NCBI GenBank assembly: GCA_031425695.1
Contig: JANPJV010000232.1
Span: 8,272-72,271, forward strand
Length of the DNA: 64,000 nucleotides
Source of the DNA: JANPJV01 sp031425695
GTDB taxonomy: Bacteria; Pseudomonadota; Gammaproteobacteria; Xanthomonadales; SZUA-5
Direction: 5' to 3'
Made by a program: the position numbers and the translations under genes. Positions 16,332 through 24,396 of this stretch are shown here, piece by piece; within the stretch, counting starts at the first letter, position 1, and every line of letters begins with the position of its first letter. The notes under the pieces are model-generated. The model ran no database searches, was not told the origin of the DNA, and saw only the letters and a program-made list of their open reading frames with translations.

Positions 16332-16423
16332 GTAGGTCATGTTGACCGCGCAAGCGGTCTACTTGACGCCCTTTTGCCGCAATAGCCGTCAAGTAGGCCG
16401 CTTGCGCGGCCAACATGACCTAC
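16332..16423. repeat. GTAGGTCATG palindromic element
   Basis: The ends GTAGGTCATGTTG and CAACATGACCTAC are perfect reverse complements. Inside, ACCGCGCAAGCGGTCTACTT is matched by AAGTAGGCCGCTTGCGCGG, so the 92-bp element forms one almost continuous hairpin around a small loop. The same ends occur at 58132-58310 and 63528-63716. It sits between the convergent ends of mscL and the aldehyde dehydrogenase gene. Confidence 0.9.
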
Positions 16424-16433
16424 CAGAGCATGC

Positions 16434-17846
16434 TTACCTCGTGAGGAACTTCACCAAAAAATCCGCGAGCCCCTTGTACGGCGGCTTGAGCAGCGCGGTG
16501 GAGGCGAAGCGGGCCTGGTAGAAAACCGGCTTCTGCTTGGAGAAGGTCAGGAAGCCATGGTGGCCGTGGTAGTGGCCCATGCCGGACGGGCCGATGCCGC
16601 CGAAAGGCAGTGCGGTCTGGGCGATGTGCAGTACGCAGTCGTTGACGGTCACGCCGCCTGCAGTGGTGCGCTCGAGCACCTGCGCGGTGCGGTCCTTGTC
16701 GAGATCGAAATGGTAGAGCGCGAGCGGGCGGTCATTCGCGTTGATGTACGCGATGGCCTCGTCGAGATTGCGATAGGGCAGGATCGGCAGGATCGGTCCG
16801 AAGATTTCCTCGCGCATCAGCCGTGACTCGGGCTTGGCGCCGAGAATGAGCGTCGGCGGCAGCACCCGTGTCGCAGGATCGAGCGTTTCGTTCGCCGGAT
16901 TGAGGCTGATCACGCGCGCGCCGGCGGCCTGCGCTTCGCTGATCAACGTGGTGAGCCGGGCGTAATGACGATCGTTGGCGACCGAGGTGTAGTCGGGCGT
17001 CAGCAGGAGGCTCGGGTAGCGCTCACGAATCTCGCGGGTCAAGGCATCGACCAGCGGCTCGATCTGATCTTCGGGACACAGGATGTAGTCGGGCGCGATG
17101 CAGGTCTGCCCGGCATTCAGGAACTTGCCGGCCGCAAGCCGCGCGGCGGCAGTCGCGATCGGGTAGCCCGGTGCGATGATCGCTGGCGACTTGCCGCCGA
17201 GCTCCAGGGTGACCGGCGTCAGGTTCTTCGCCGCCGCCTGCATCACCAGCCGCCCCACGTGGGTCGAGCCGGTAAAGAACAGATGGTCGAAGGGCAGCGC
17301 CGAAAATTCCGATGCCACCTCGGGGCCACCGAGCACGACCGCAACGCGCTCCTCCGGAAACACCTCCGCCAGCAACGACTTGAGCAGGTCCGAGGTGCGC
17401 GGAGTCAGCTCGGATGGCTTGAGCATCACGTGGTTGCCCGCGGCGATCGCCGCGGCGAGCGGCATCAATGCCAGGTTCACCGGGTAGTTCCACGGCGAGA
17501 TGATCCCGACCACGCCGACCGGCTGGTAGCGGATCTCGCTGCGTGCCGGCTGGAACTGCAGGCTGGTCGGAACGCGCTTGGGCTTCATCCACCGGCGCAA
17601 TTTGCCGACCGCGTAATCGATGTCGTGCAGTACGGTCATCACGTCCGAGATCAGGGTCTCGTGGCGTGAGCGTCGGCCGAAATCCGCGGCGATGGCGGTG
17701 ACTATTTCTTCCTGGCGGCGCTTGACCACCGCGCGCAGGCGCTTCAAGTCATCGACGCGCTGCGCGTAATCCGGCACCCGCCGCGCATGCGCTTCGCGCT
17801 GGCGCCGCATCAGACCGGACAGCAGATCGGGCATGGAACCGTCCAT
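16434..17846 (-). CDS. Coniferyl-aldehyde-dehydrogenase-type ALDH
   Basis: A 470-residue NAD(P)-dependent aldehyde dehydrogenase. The glutamate motif is in VTLELGGKSPAII, the catalytic cysteine in NAGQTCIAPDYIL, and the cofactor-binding FTGSTHVGRLVM block and a conserved NYPVNL (active-site Asn) are present. The closest remembered family is the short ALDH group that includes coniferyl aldehyde dehydrogenase (CalB) and fatty-aldehyde dehydrogenases with a hydrophobic C-terminus. The exact aldehyde is therefore uncertain. The start at 17846 (MDGSMPDLL) or 12 bp downstream is possible. It stands alone between palindromic elements. Confidence 0.85.
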   Translation of the reverse strand: MDGSMPDLLSGLMRRQREAHARRVPDYAQRVDDLKRLRAVVKRRQEEIVTAIAADFGRRSRHETLISDVMTVLHDIDYAVGKLRRWMKPKRVPTSLQFQPARSEIRYQPVGVVGIISPWNYPVNLALMPLAAAIAAGNHVMLKPSELTPRTSDLLKSLLAEVFPEERVAVVLGGPEVASEFSALPFDHLFFTGSTHVGRLVMQAAAKNLTPVTLELGGKSPAIIAPGYPIATAAARLAAGKFLNAGQTCIAPDYILCPEDQIEPLVDALTREIRERYPSLLLTPDYTSVANDRHYARLTTLISEAQAAGARVISLNPANETLDPATRVLPPTLILGAKPESRLMREEIFGPILPILPYRNLDEAIAYINANDRPLALYHFDLDKDRTAQVLERTTAGGVTVNDCVLHIAQTALPFGGIGPSGMGHYHGHHGFLTFSKQKPVFYQARFASTALLKPPYKGLADFLVKFLTR

Positions 17847-17937
17847 CGCGCAGTACTCGATTTGGCTTGGTGTCCGAGGATACGCCCGGGGAAGTTGAGC
17901 AGATGCGTCAGGGTGAGCCCTGGGGTGCCGTGGATTT

Positions 17938-18050
17938 GCTCCCCTCTCCCATGCTCTCAGGGAGAGGGGCCGGGGGAGAGGGCGCCTTTACTTTCGGAGG
18001 AACGCCCTCTCTCCCAGCCCGTCTCCCCAGAAGCATGGGAGAGGGGAGCA
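17938..18050. repeat. Inverted repeat of CCCCTCTCCC / GGGAGAGGGG type
   Basis: Arms TGCTCCCCTCTCCCATGCT and AGCATGGGAGAGGGGAGCA close the element. A second pair (GGGAGAGG with CCCTCTCTCCC) lies inside. A second copy of the same family is at 20878-20993. It ends immediately after the stop of pgeF and may form its transcript end. Similar repeats are widespread in proteobacterial intergenic DNA. Confidence 0.85.
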
Positions 18051-18053
18051 ACG

Positions 18054-18794
18054 CTACCGCTTCAACCACACCAGCGTCGCCATGCGCCCGCTGCTGGCGC
18101 CATCGCGGCGATGCGAATGCAGGGACGGGTCGTTGAAGGTGCAGCGCTCGCCGCCGCTGATGGCGATGATCCCGGCAGCGGCCAAGCGCCGCCGCGCGAG
18201 TGCGTAGAGGTCGGCCTGCCAGCGGTCGTCGCGGCCTGGTTGAAAGCATTCCGCGCAACCCGGATCGGCCGCGAGCATCGACTCGCGCACCTCGGGGCCG
18301 ACTTCGAACGCCGCCTGGCTGATGGCCGGTCCAAGCCATGCGTGCAAACACGCGGGCGACGATTGCATCTGCGCAAGCGTGCTTTCGATCACGCCGGCGG
18401 CAAGTCCGCGCCATCCGGCATGGATCGCCGCGACTTCGTGTGCATCGTTGCTCGCGAGCACGATCGGCAGGCAGTCGGCAGTGAGGACCACGGCCGCGCG
18501 CATTGATTCCCGCAGGACGCAGGCATCGGCAATGCGTTCGGCCTGGGTTGCGGCCGGATCATCGATCCAGACGCGGATGCCATGGACCTGGTGCAGCCAG
18601 GCAGGATCGCCGGCCAACTCGAGGCGGTCACAGAGCAGCGAGCGGTTGCGCATCACCGCAGCCGCATCGTCGCCGCAGCGGTCACCGAAATTGGCCGGGC
18701 CAAAAGGTGGGAGAGAAACGCCGGAGAAGGTACGCGTGGCGGTGCCGGCACGGATGCCATTGGGCATTCCGGTGGCCTCGATCCAGCCGATCAT
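18054..18794 (-). CDS. pgeF: Peptidoglycan editing factor PgeF (YfiH / laccase-domain family)
   Basis: A 246-residue protein with the PgeF zinc-site motifs WLHQVHG, VVLTADCLPI and AAIHAGWRGLAAGV, plus the family blocks NFGDRCGDD and HAWLGPAISQAAFEVG. In E. coli the protein removes wrongly incorporated amino acids from the peptidoglycan precursor (an L-Ser-MurNAc amidase activity). Older annotations call it a multicopper polyphenol oxidase. Length is normal. It lies downstream of rluD on the same strand, an arrangement common in gammaproteobacteria (bamD / rluD-pgeF). Confidence 0.93.
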   Translation of the reverse strand: MIGWIEATGMPNGIRAGTATRTFSGVSLPPFGPANFGDRCGDDAAAVMRNRSLLCDRLELAGDPAWLHQVHGIRVWIDDPAATQAERIADACVLRESMRAAVVLTADCLPIVLASNDAHEVAAIHAGWRGLAAGVIESTLAQMQSSPACLHAWLGPAISQAAFEVGPEVRESMLAADPGCAECFQPGRDDRWQADLYALARRRLAAAGIIAISGGERCTFNDPSLHSHRRDGASSGRMATLVWLKR

Positions 18795-18821
18795 CGCGAC
18801 CTCTCATGTGGCGTGCGGCGC

Positions 18822-18893
18822 GCGGGTCCGCACCATGTCTGGACGCTCTTCCGAGTCTGGGCGAAAAAGCGTTCGGACAAGGTCCGAACCCAC
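18822..18893. repeat. GTGGGT-type inverted repeat pair (one arm degenerate)
   Basis: The right unit GCGTTCGGACAAGGTCCGAA-CCCAC matches the units at 4059-4131 and 5018-5042. The left unit (GCGGGTCCGCACCATGTCTG) is a mutated inverted copy. The pair lies between rluD and pgeF, about 15 bp after the rluD stop. Confidence 0.75.
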
Positions 18894-18908
18894 GCAGCAC
18901 CATGCAAA

Positions 18909-19865
18909 TCAAGCGCGGGCTTGCGCATCGCTTCGCAACACCGCCAGCAGAGCCTCGAAATCCGCCGGCAGCGGTGCCTCGACGGTGACCGCTTCACCAC
19001 TGCGCGGATGCGCGAAACTCAAGGTGTGTGCGTGCAGTGCCTGGCGGCGAAAGTTGCCCAGCGCGACGCGCAGTTCCGGACCGGCGCCGGCGGGCAACCG
19101 CAGGCCGCCGCCGTACACCTGGTCGCCGACGATGCCCCACCGCAAGTGCGCGAGGTGTACCCGGATCTGGTGGGTGCGGCCGGTTTCGAGCGCCACCCGC
19201 AGCAGGCTGTGCGCGGGGAATTTTTCGACGACGCGGTAATGGCTGACCGACGGCCTGCCGTTGTCGACGATGGCCATCCGCAGGCGATCCGTCGGGTGGC
19301 GTCCGATCGGTGCGTCGATGGTGCCGCCGGCAATCACCTTGCCGAAGACCAGCGCGAAATACTCGCGCTTGACGTCACGTGCCGCGAGCGCCTTGACCAG
19401 CGAGTTGTGGGCCTCGGACGTGCGCGCGACCACCATCACGCCACTCGTGTCCTTGTCGAGCCGATGGACAACCCCAGCGCGCGGCACTGCCGCCAGCGCG
19501 GGCTCGTGATGCAGCAGCGCGTTGACCAGCGTACCGCTGCGGTTGCCGGCACCCGGATGCACCACCAAACCGGCGGGCTTGTTGAGCACGAAGAAATCGG
19601 GATCTTCATGCAGGATTTCGAGCGCGATATCCTCGCCGACGTCGGTGAGCACCGGCTCTGCGATGGTCTCCACGCGCACGCGCTCGCCACCACTGACGCC
19701 ATCGCGTGGCTTGGCGACGCGCCCATCGATGAGCACCCGCCCTTCCTTGATCCAGCCGGCGAGCTTCGATCGCGAAAACTGCGGAAAGGTCTGCGCGAGC
19801 GCGGCATCGAAGCGCAGCCCGGCACAGGCGAATGGAACTTGCCCTTCGAGGATTTCATTGCTCAT
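18909..19865 (-). CDS. rluD: Ribosomal large subunit pseudouridine synthase D
   Basis: A 318-residue pseudouridine synthase with an N-terminal S4 RNA-binding domain (SRSKLAGWIKEGRVLIDG) and the RluA-family catalytic motif GVVHRLDKDTSGVMV, whose Asp is the nucleophile. The second motif is KRE-YFALVFG, and RTHQIRVHLAHL closes the domain. RluD modifies helix 69 of 23S rRNA at three positions. Divergent transcription from bamD across a 99-bp gap is the usual gammaproteobacterial arrangement and supports RluD rather than RluC. Confidence 0.95.
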   Translation of the reverse strand: MSNEILEGQVPFACAGLRFDAALAQTFPQFSRSKLAGWIKEGRVLIDGRVAKPRDGVSGGERVRVETIAEPVLTDVGEDIALEILHEDPDFFVLNKPAGLVVHPGAGNRSGTLVNALLHHEPALAAVPRAGVVHRLDKDTSGVMVVARTSEAHNSLVKALAARDVKREYFALVFGKVIAGGTIDAPIGRHPTDRLRMAIVDNGRPSVSHYRVVEKFPAHSLLRVALETGRTHQIRVHLAHLRWGIVGDQVYGGGLRLPAGAGPELRVALGNFRRQALHAHTLSFAHPRSGEAVTVEAPLPADFEALLAVLRSDAQARA

Positions 19866-19964
19866 GTATCAAGCCTGCCTGAATCGCGACTGCCCGCCTT
19901 AGGGCGGGGGGCGGGGCGACGTAGGCTATCATCGCCGACCTTGCCCAAATCGGTCTCTCGCCTC

Positions 19965-20780
19965 ATGCGGTTTTTCGCGTCCAGTTTCATTCGCCCGTTG
20001 CTTTTGGGTCTCGCCCTCGCCGCGCTGGCAGCTTGTAGTGGTGAGAAGAGCAAGGAAGAGACCGAAACCCTGGCGCTGGAACCCTTGTATGCAGAGGCCA
20101 AAGGTTCGCTCGATAACGGCAACTACGAGCGCGCGGTGCGCTACTACAAGCGCCTGACCTCGCGCTTTCCGTTCGGTGACTATGCCGAACAGGCCCAGCT
20201 TGATCTCGCCTACGCGCAGTACAAGCAATCGGAATACGACGATTCGATCAGCACCATCAACCGCTTCGTCAAGACTTATCCGGCGCATCCGAAGATCGAC
20301 TACGCGTTCTACCTGCGTGGCTTGAACAATTTCGATCGCAATCGCAGCTACATCGATCGCATCCTGCCCGGCCAGGCCGGCAATCGTGATTCCGAGTCTG
20401 CGCGTCGCGCGTTCAATGATTTCGGCGAGCTCCTGCGCCGCTACCCGCAGTCGCGCTATGCCATCGACGCCCGCCAGCGCATGGTCTTCCTGCGCAACGA
20501 CCTCGCCGGCAGCGAGCTCGCGGTCGCGCGCTACTACTTCCGCCGTGGCGTCTACGTCGGCGCCGCCAGTCGCGCCAAGTTCATCATCGAGAACTACCAG
20601 CAGGCACAGCAGGTCCCGGACGCGCTCGCGATCATGGCGCAGTCCTATGCCGCCCTCGGCCAACCCGATCTCGCCGCCGACGCCAAACGCACCCTCGAGC
20701 TCAACGCCCCCGATCACCCGTACCTGACCGGCGTGAAAGAAGGCGACGAAGGCTTCATGAGCAAGCTCTGGCCTTTCTAA
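19965..20780 (+). CDS. bamD: Outer membrane protein assembly factor BamD
   Basis: A 271-residue lipoprotein with a signal sequence ending in LALAALAAC (lipobox; Cys about residue 24). TPR-type helices follow, with the family blocks GNYERAVRYYKRLTSRFPFGDYAEQA, YDDSISTINRFVKTYPAHPKIDYAFYLRGL and FGELLRRYPQSRYAIDAR. It is the essential lipoprotein of the BAM complex that inserts beta-barrel proteins. The frame is open far upstream, but the lipoprotein start at 19965 and the divergent rluD fix the gene. It is followed by a block of palindromic repeats. Confidence 0.96.
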   Translation: MRFFASSFIRPLLLGLALAALAACSGEKSKEETETLALEPLYAEAKGSLDNGNYERAVRYYKRLTSRFPFGDYAEQAQLDLAYAQYKQSEYDDSISTINRFVKTYPAHPKIDYAFYLRGLNNFDRNRSYIDRILPGQAGNRDSESARRAFNDFGELLRRYPQSRYAIDARQRMVFLRNDLAGSELAVARYYFRRGVYVGAASRAKFIIENYQQAQQVPDALAIMAQSYAALGQPDLAADAKRTLELNAPDHPYLTGVKEGDEGFMSKLWPF

Positions 20781-20791
20781 TTGGTTCGTCC

Positions 20792-20868
20792 TGAATTCTC
20801 CTGCGGAGAATTCAAGCCGGGTCTGAAGCAGATCTCGCCCGCGGGGCAAAATGTCATTTTTGCCGCGC
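20792..20868. repeat. Two-hairpin module, reverse orientation
   Basis: Hairpin GAATTCTCCTGCGGAGAATTC (20793-20813, stem 8, loop CTGCG) is followed after about 30 bp by the hairpin GGCAAAATGTCATTTTTGCC. Read on the minus strand this is the same order as at 21010-21091 and 11765-11919: an A-run hairpin, a CCGCGGGCG linker, CCGG, then a hairpin with loop CGCAG. The stems differ in sequence between copies but remain paired. It lies right after bamD and faces the copy at 21010-21091. Confidence 0.75.
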
Positions 20869-20877
20869 GATCGAGTG

Positions 20878-20993
20878 CTCCCCTCTCCTGCGATTTTGGG
20901 GAGAGGGGTTGGGAGAGAGGGCAGCTCCACTGCCAGTTTCAAAAGCGCCCTCTCCCCCACCCCTCTCCCCAAAAGCATGGGAGAGGGGAGCGA
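20878..20993. repeat. Inverted repeat of CCCCTCTCC / GGAGAGGGG type (second copy)
   Basis: The outer arms CTCCCCTCTCCTGCGATTTT and AAAAGCATGGGAGAGGGGAG pair, and GGGGAGAGGGGTTGGGAGAG pairs with CTCTCCCCCACCCCTCTCCC inside. The core holds GCAGCTCCACTGC, also a small palindrome. It is the same family as 17938-18050. It is sandwiched between two facing copies of the two-hairpin module, making a 300-bp composite between bamD and nadE. Confidence 0.85.
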
Positions 20994-21009
20994 GTCGTTC
21001 ACTGCGTAC

Positions 21010-21091
21010 AGGCCGTCGCGCAGCAAAAACCACGTTTTTGCTCCGCGGACCGCTCGCTCAACCGGCGAAAGTTTTCCGCAGGAAAACTTTC
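21010..21091. repeat. Two-hairpin module, forward orientation
   Basis: Hairpin GCAAAAACCACGTTTTTGC (21023-21041) is framed by CGTCGCGCA and CCGCGGACCG, as at 11765-11919. About 25 bp on lies a second hairpin, with arms GAAAGTTTTC and GAAAACTTTC around CGCAG (21067-21091). The framing sequence is shared with the copy at 11765, but the second stem is different and perfectly paired. It abuts the nadE stop codon. Confidence 0.85.
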
Positions 21092-21097
21092 GACGAA

Positions 21098-22717
21098 TCA
21101 GCGATACCCCGAGCTGATCGGAAACCTGCGATCGCGCCCGAACGACCGCGCCGTCACGCGTGGACCCGGGGCGGATTGGCGGCGTTTGTATTCGTTGCGC
21201 AGCACGAGCGCGGCGACGCGTTCTACGGTGGCGCGGTCGTGGCCGGCGGCAACGATCGCGGAGCGCGGTTCGTCGAGCTCGATGAAGCGGCGCAGGATGT
21301 CGTCGAGCACGGGGTACGGCGGCAGTGAATCCTGGTCGGTCTGGTTCTCGCGCAATTCCGCCGAGGGCGCGCGCGTGAGCACGGCTTCGGGGATGACCGC
21401 TGACTGCTCGTTGCGCCAGCGCGCGAGCGCGTAGACCTCGGTCTTGTAGACGTCCTTGATCGGCGCGAAGCCACCGCACATGTCGCCATAGATGGTGGCG
21501 TAGCCGACCGCCATTTCGCTCTTGTTGCCGGTGGTCAGGAGCAGGCCGCCGAACTTGTTGCTCATGGCCATGAGGATCACGCCGCGGCAACGCGCCTGCA
21601 GGTTCTCTTCGGTGGCATCCGGGGTGCGTCCGGCGAACACCGGCGCAAGCGTCTCGATGAAGGCATTGAAGGGCGCCTCGATCGACAGCATCTGCGTGCG
21701 CACGCCCTGCTTCTCGGCCTGAGCGAGCGCTTCGCGGTTACTGAGGTCGGAGGTATAGCGCGAAGGCAGCAACACCGCGGTCACTCGTTCCGCGCCGAGC
21801 GCATCGACGGCAATGGCGAGTGTCAGTGCCGAATCGATGCCGCCGGAGAGGCCGAGCAGCACGTCGCGAAAGCCGTTCTTGCGCACGTAGTCGGCGGTGG
21901 CGCGGACCAGCGCTCGATAGACCTCGCCTTCCGCCTCGGCGGGCTGGCGCGAGGGCCAGTCGACCGGGATCACGCGCACGCGGCCATCGGCTGCGGTGGC
22001 CACGTCGACCAGCAGTAGATGCTCCTCGAAAGCCGGTGCGACCGCACGCACCTTGCCGTCCGCATCGATGAGCAGGCTCTGGCCGTCGAACAGGAGGTCG
22101 TCCTGCCCGCCGATCAGGTTGCAGTAGATCAGCGGCACGCCCTGCTCGCGCGCACGCAGCGCGATTTCGGCCTCGCGGTCGCCAGACTTGCCCTGATGAT
22201 AGGGCGAAGCATTCAGCACCAGGAGCACTTGCGCACCGGCCGCGCACGCGGCGGCGGCGGGCTCGGGGAACCAGGCGTCCTCGCAGATGAGCACGCCAAT
22301 CTTGAGCCCATCGCGCTCGACCACGCAGCTGCCGACCGCTTCATGGAAGTAGCGCTTTTCATCGAAGACGGTGTAGTTGGGCAGGCGCTGCTTGCGAGCC
22401 CGCGCAAGTTGCCCTGCGCCGCTCAGCCAGCTCGCGCTGTTGTAGCGCAGGCCCGCATGTTTTTCCGGATGACCGACCAGGACGTCGACCGGACTATCCG
22501 CGCTGGCGAGCTCGCCGAGCGCCTCGTCGAGGCGCATCTGGAAACCCGGCCGGAACAGCAGGTCTTCTGGTGGATAGCCGGACAACGCGAGCTCCGGTGT
22601 CACCAGCAACTGCGCTCCAGCAGTACCGGCAGCCGCGCGCAGCTCCGCGATCCGGGACCGATTAGCCGGCACGGCGCCGACCGGGAAGTCATGCTGCGCC
22701 AGAGCGATTCGGTACAC
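21098..22717 (-). CDS. nadE: Glutamine-dependent NAD+ synthetase
   Basis: A 539-residue two-domain enzyme. The N-terminal nitrilase-type glutaminase (about 1-245) shows LVTPELALSGYPPEDLL (Glu), ARKQRLPNY (Lys) and GVLICEDAWF (Cys). The C-terminal synthetase has the P-loop LGLSGGIDSALTLAIAVDALG and the NKSEMAVGYATIYGDMCGG block. It converts deamido-NAD to NAD with glutamine as the ammonia source. The frame is open to 22852, but that part overlaps the sucD terminator; the GTG at 22717 (VYRIALAQHDFPVG) aligns with the family start. Confidence 0.93.
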   Translation of the reverse strand: MYRIALAQHDFPVGAVPANRSRIAELRAAAGTAGAQLLVTPELALSGYPPEDLLFRPGFQMRLDEALGELASADSPVDVLVGHPEKHAGLRYNSASWLSGAGQLARARKQRLPNYTVFDEKRYFHEAVGSCVVERDGLKIGVLICEDAWFPEPAAAACAAGAQVLLVLNASPYHQGKSGDREAEIALRAREQGVPLIYCNLIGGQDDLLFDGQSLLIDADGKVRAVAPAFEEHLLLVDVATAADGRVRVIPVDWPSRQPAEAEGEVYRALVRATADYVRKNGFRDVLLGLSGGIDSALTLAIAVDALGAERVTAVLLPSRYTSDLSNREALAQAEKQGVRTQMLSIEAPFNAFIETLAPVFAGRTPDATEENLQARCRGVILMAMSNKFGGLLLTTGNKSEMAVGYATIYGDMCGGFAPIKDVYKTEVYALARWRNEQSAVIPEAVLTRAPSAELRENQTDQDSLPPYPVLDDILRRFIELDEPRSAIVAAGHDRATVERVAALVLRNEYKRRQSAPGPRVTARSFGRDRRFPISSGYR

Positions 22718-22803
22718 AGTGAAGTTCTCGATTGGTGGGAGCAGCCATGGCTGCGACGCCCTGATTTTTCTTGCGCGCAGGAGCGTGATGCAAGCGCAGA
22801 AAC

Positions 22804-22831
22804 AAAAGGGGGCGGCGCATGCGCCGCCCCT
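22804..22831 (-). terminator. Intrinsic terminator after sucD
   Basis: A perfect 22-bp palindrome (GGGGCGGCGCA and its complement) directly followed, on the minus strand, by CTTTTG. It lies about 40 bp past the sucD stop and ends the sucCD transcript before the nadE start. Confidence 0.8.
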
Positions 22832-22869
22832 AGTCCTGCGTGCGCCAGTCAACCGGCGCTAAAACATTC

Positions 22870-24366
22870 TTACTTCTTTGCAGGCTTCTTGGCGGCGCCC
22901 TTGTCTGAGCTCATCTTCGATGCACCAGCCTTGTTGGCGCCGGTGGCTTTTCCCGACGGGGATTTGCCAGGAGCAGCCTTGGCCGGAGCGGCCTTCGCTG
23001 GTGCAGCCTTCGCCGGAGCTGCCTTCGCCGGAGCGGCTTTGGCTGCGGCTTTCGGAGCTGCCTTGGCCGGAGCGGCCTTGGCAGCCGGCTTGGCAGCCGG
23101 CTTTGCTGCAGCTTTTGCAGGAGCAGCCTTGGCCGGCGCAGCTTTCGCTGGTGCAGCTTTAGCAGCAGCCTTGGGGGCCGCTTTGGCAGGTGCAGCCGCT
23201 TTGCCCGGTGCAGCGTTCTTCGCCGGGGCGGCTTTGGCAGGTGCTGCAGCCTTTGCGGGTGCGGCGGACTTCCCGGTTGCGGCCTTCGCGGCAGGTGCCG
23301 GAGCGGCCTTCTTGGCAGCAGCAGGCTTGGCTACGGGGGCTTTCTTGGCTGCCGGCTTGGCTGCCGCTTTCTTGGCGGCCGGTTTCTTCTTGTCGTTGAC
23401 GACGGGCGCCGGCGTAGCCGACGTGTTTTGCGCAGTGTTTTCTGTTTTCACTATGGCACTCCCCTTCGATGATGACGATCTTGGTTTGGCGCCGGAAAGT
23501 CGTTTTACGACGGCTTCGCCGAGCTCCGTTGGAGACCGTACCGTCGTCACTCCGGCACGCTCCAGTGCTTCAAACTTCGCTGCTGCCGTGCCCTTGCCGC
23601 CAGCGATGATGGCGCCGGCATGCCCCATGCGCTTACCCACGGGCGCTGCAACTCCCGCAATGTAGGCAATCACAGGTTTGGTCACGTATTCCGCGATGAA
23701 CTCCGCGGCTTCCTCTTCCGCACTTCCACCGATCTCTCCCACCATGATGATGGCTTCGGTCTGCGGGTCATCCTGAAACAGGCGCAGACAATCGACGAAA
23801 TTCATTCCCTGCAGGGGATCGCCACCGATCCCGATGCAGGTGCTCTGACCCAGTCCGACCTTGGTCGTCTGGTAGACCGCTTCATAGGTCAAGGTGCCGG
23901 ATCGCGACACGATGCCCACCTTGCCGGGTTTATGGATGAAGCCCGGCATGATCCCGATCTTGCATTCACCCGGCGTGATGATGCCGGGGCAATTCGGGCC
24001 GATCAGATACGTCTGTGGGTAATGGTTCATCAGGACGTGCTTGACGCGCAGCATGTCGAGTGCCGGGATGCCCTCGGTGATTGCCACGATCACCTTGATC
24101 CCGGCATCGGCGGCTTCGAGAATCGCGTCGGCAGCAAACGGTGGCGGCACGAAAATCATGCTCGCTTCGGCACCCGTTTCTTCGACTGCATCCTGCACCG
24201 TGTTGAACACCGGCAGACCAATGTGGTCCTTGCCAGCCTTGCCAGGCGTCACGCCACCGACCAGCTTGGTGCCGTAGTCGAGCGCCTGTTCCGAATGAAA
24301 GGTTCCCTGCGTGCCGGTGAAGCCCTGACAGATCACCCGAGTTTTCTTGTTGACCAGAACCGCCAT
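22870..24366 (-). CDS. sucD: Succinyl-CoA synthetase alpha subunit with histone H1-like C-terminal tail
   Basis: Residues 1-290 are a complete SucD: CoA-binding GFTGTQGTFHSEQAL, LIGPNCPGIITPGE, and the phospho-histidine His249 in KRMGHAGAII. With SucC it makes ATP or GTP from succinyl-CoA in the TCA cycle. Normal SucD stops near residue 290. Here the frame continues for about 208 residues of Lys/Ala/Pro repeats (PAKAAPAKAA units, ending AAKKPAKK), like bacterial histone H1-type or AlgP tails. Near residue 306 the DNA has a Shine-Dalgarno-like AAGGGGAG seven bases before an in-frame GTG, so a separate 193-residue H1-like protein may be made as well. sucC lies 30 bp upstream. Confidence 0.9.
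   Translation of the reverse strand: MAVLVNKKTRVICQGFTGTQGTFHSEQALDYGTKLVGGVTPGKAGKDHIGLPVFNTVQDAVEETGAEASMIFVPPPFAADAILEAADAGIKVIVAITEGIPALDMLRVKHVLMNHYPQTYLIGPNCPGIITPGECKIGIMPGFIHKPGKVGIVSRSGTLTYEAVYQTTKVGLGQSTCIGIGGDPLQGMNFVDCLRLFQDDPQTEAIIMVGEIGGSAEEEAAEFIAEYVTKPVIAYIAGVAAPVGKRMGHAGAIIAGGKGTAAAKFEALERAGVTTVRSPTELGEAVVKRLSGAKPRSSSSKGSAIVKTENTAQNTSATPAPVVNDKKKPAAKKAAAKPAAKKAPVAKPAAAKKAAPAPAAKAATGKSAAPAKAAAPAKAAPAKNAAPGKAAAPAKAAPKAAAKAAPAKAAPAKAAPAKAAAKPAAKPAAKAAPAKAAPKAAAKAAPAKAAPAKAAPAKAAPAKAAPGKSPSGKATGANKAGASKMSSDKGAAKKPAKK
23449..23466 (-). promoter_or_regulatory. Internal ribosome-binding site and GTG start within sucD
   Basis: On the minus strand AAGGGGAGT (23458-23466) precedes GTG (23449-23451) by seven bases, in frame with sucD. 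The GTG begins KTENTAQNTSATPAP and then the Lys/Ala/Pro-rich tail. This is exactly the junction between the end of the normal SucD domain plus a Ser-rich linker and the H1-like tail. It is a strong hint that the tail is, or once was, an independent gene. Confidence 0.5.
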
Positions 24367-24396
24367 AACCGTTTCGCTCCTAAGAAGTCCGAGTAA

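Noticed and set aside
18582..19964. Long upstream extension of the bamD frame
   Set aside because: It runs antisense to rluD and pgeF; BamD begins with a lipoprotein signal at 19965.
22019..23665. 548-codon plus-strand frame rich in Ala/Gly/Phe
   Set aside because: Antisense of nadE and of the Lys/Ala/Pro repeat tail of sucD; the repetitive protein is a by-product of that repeat.
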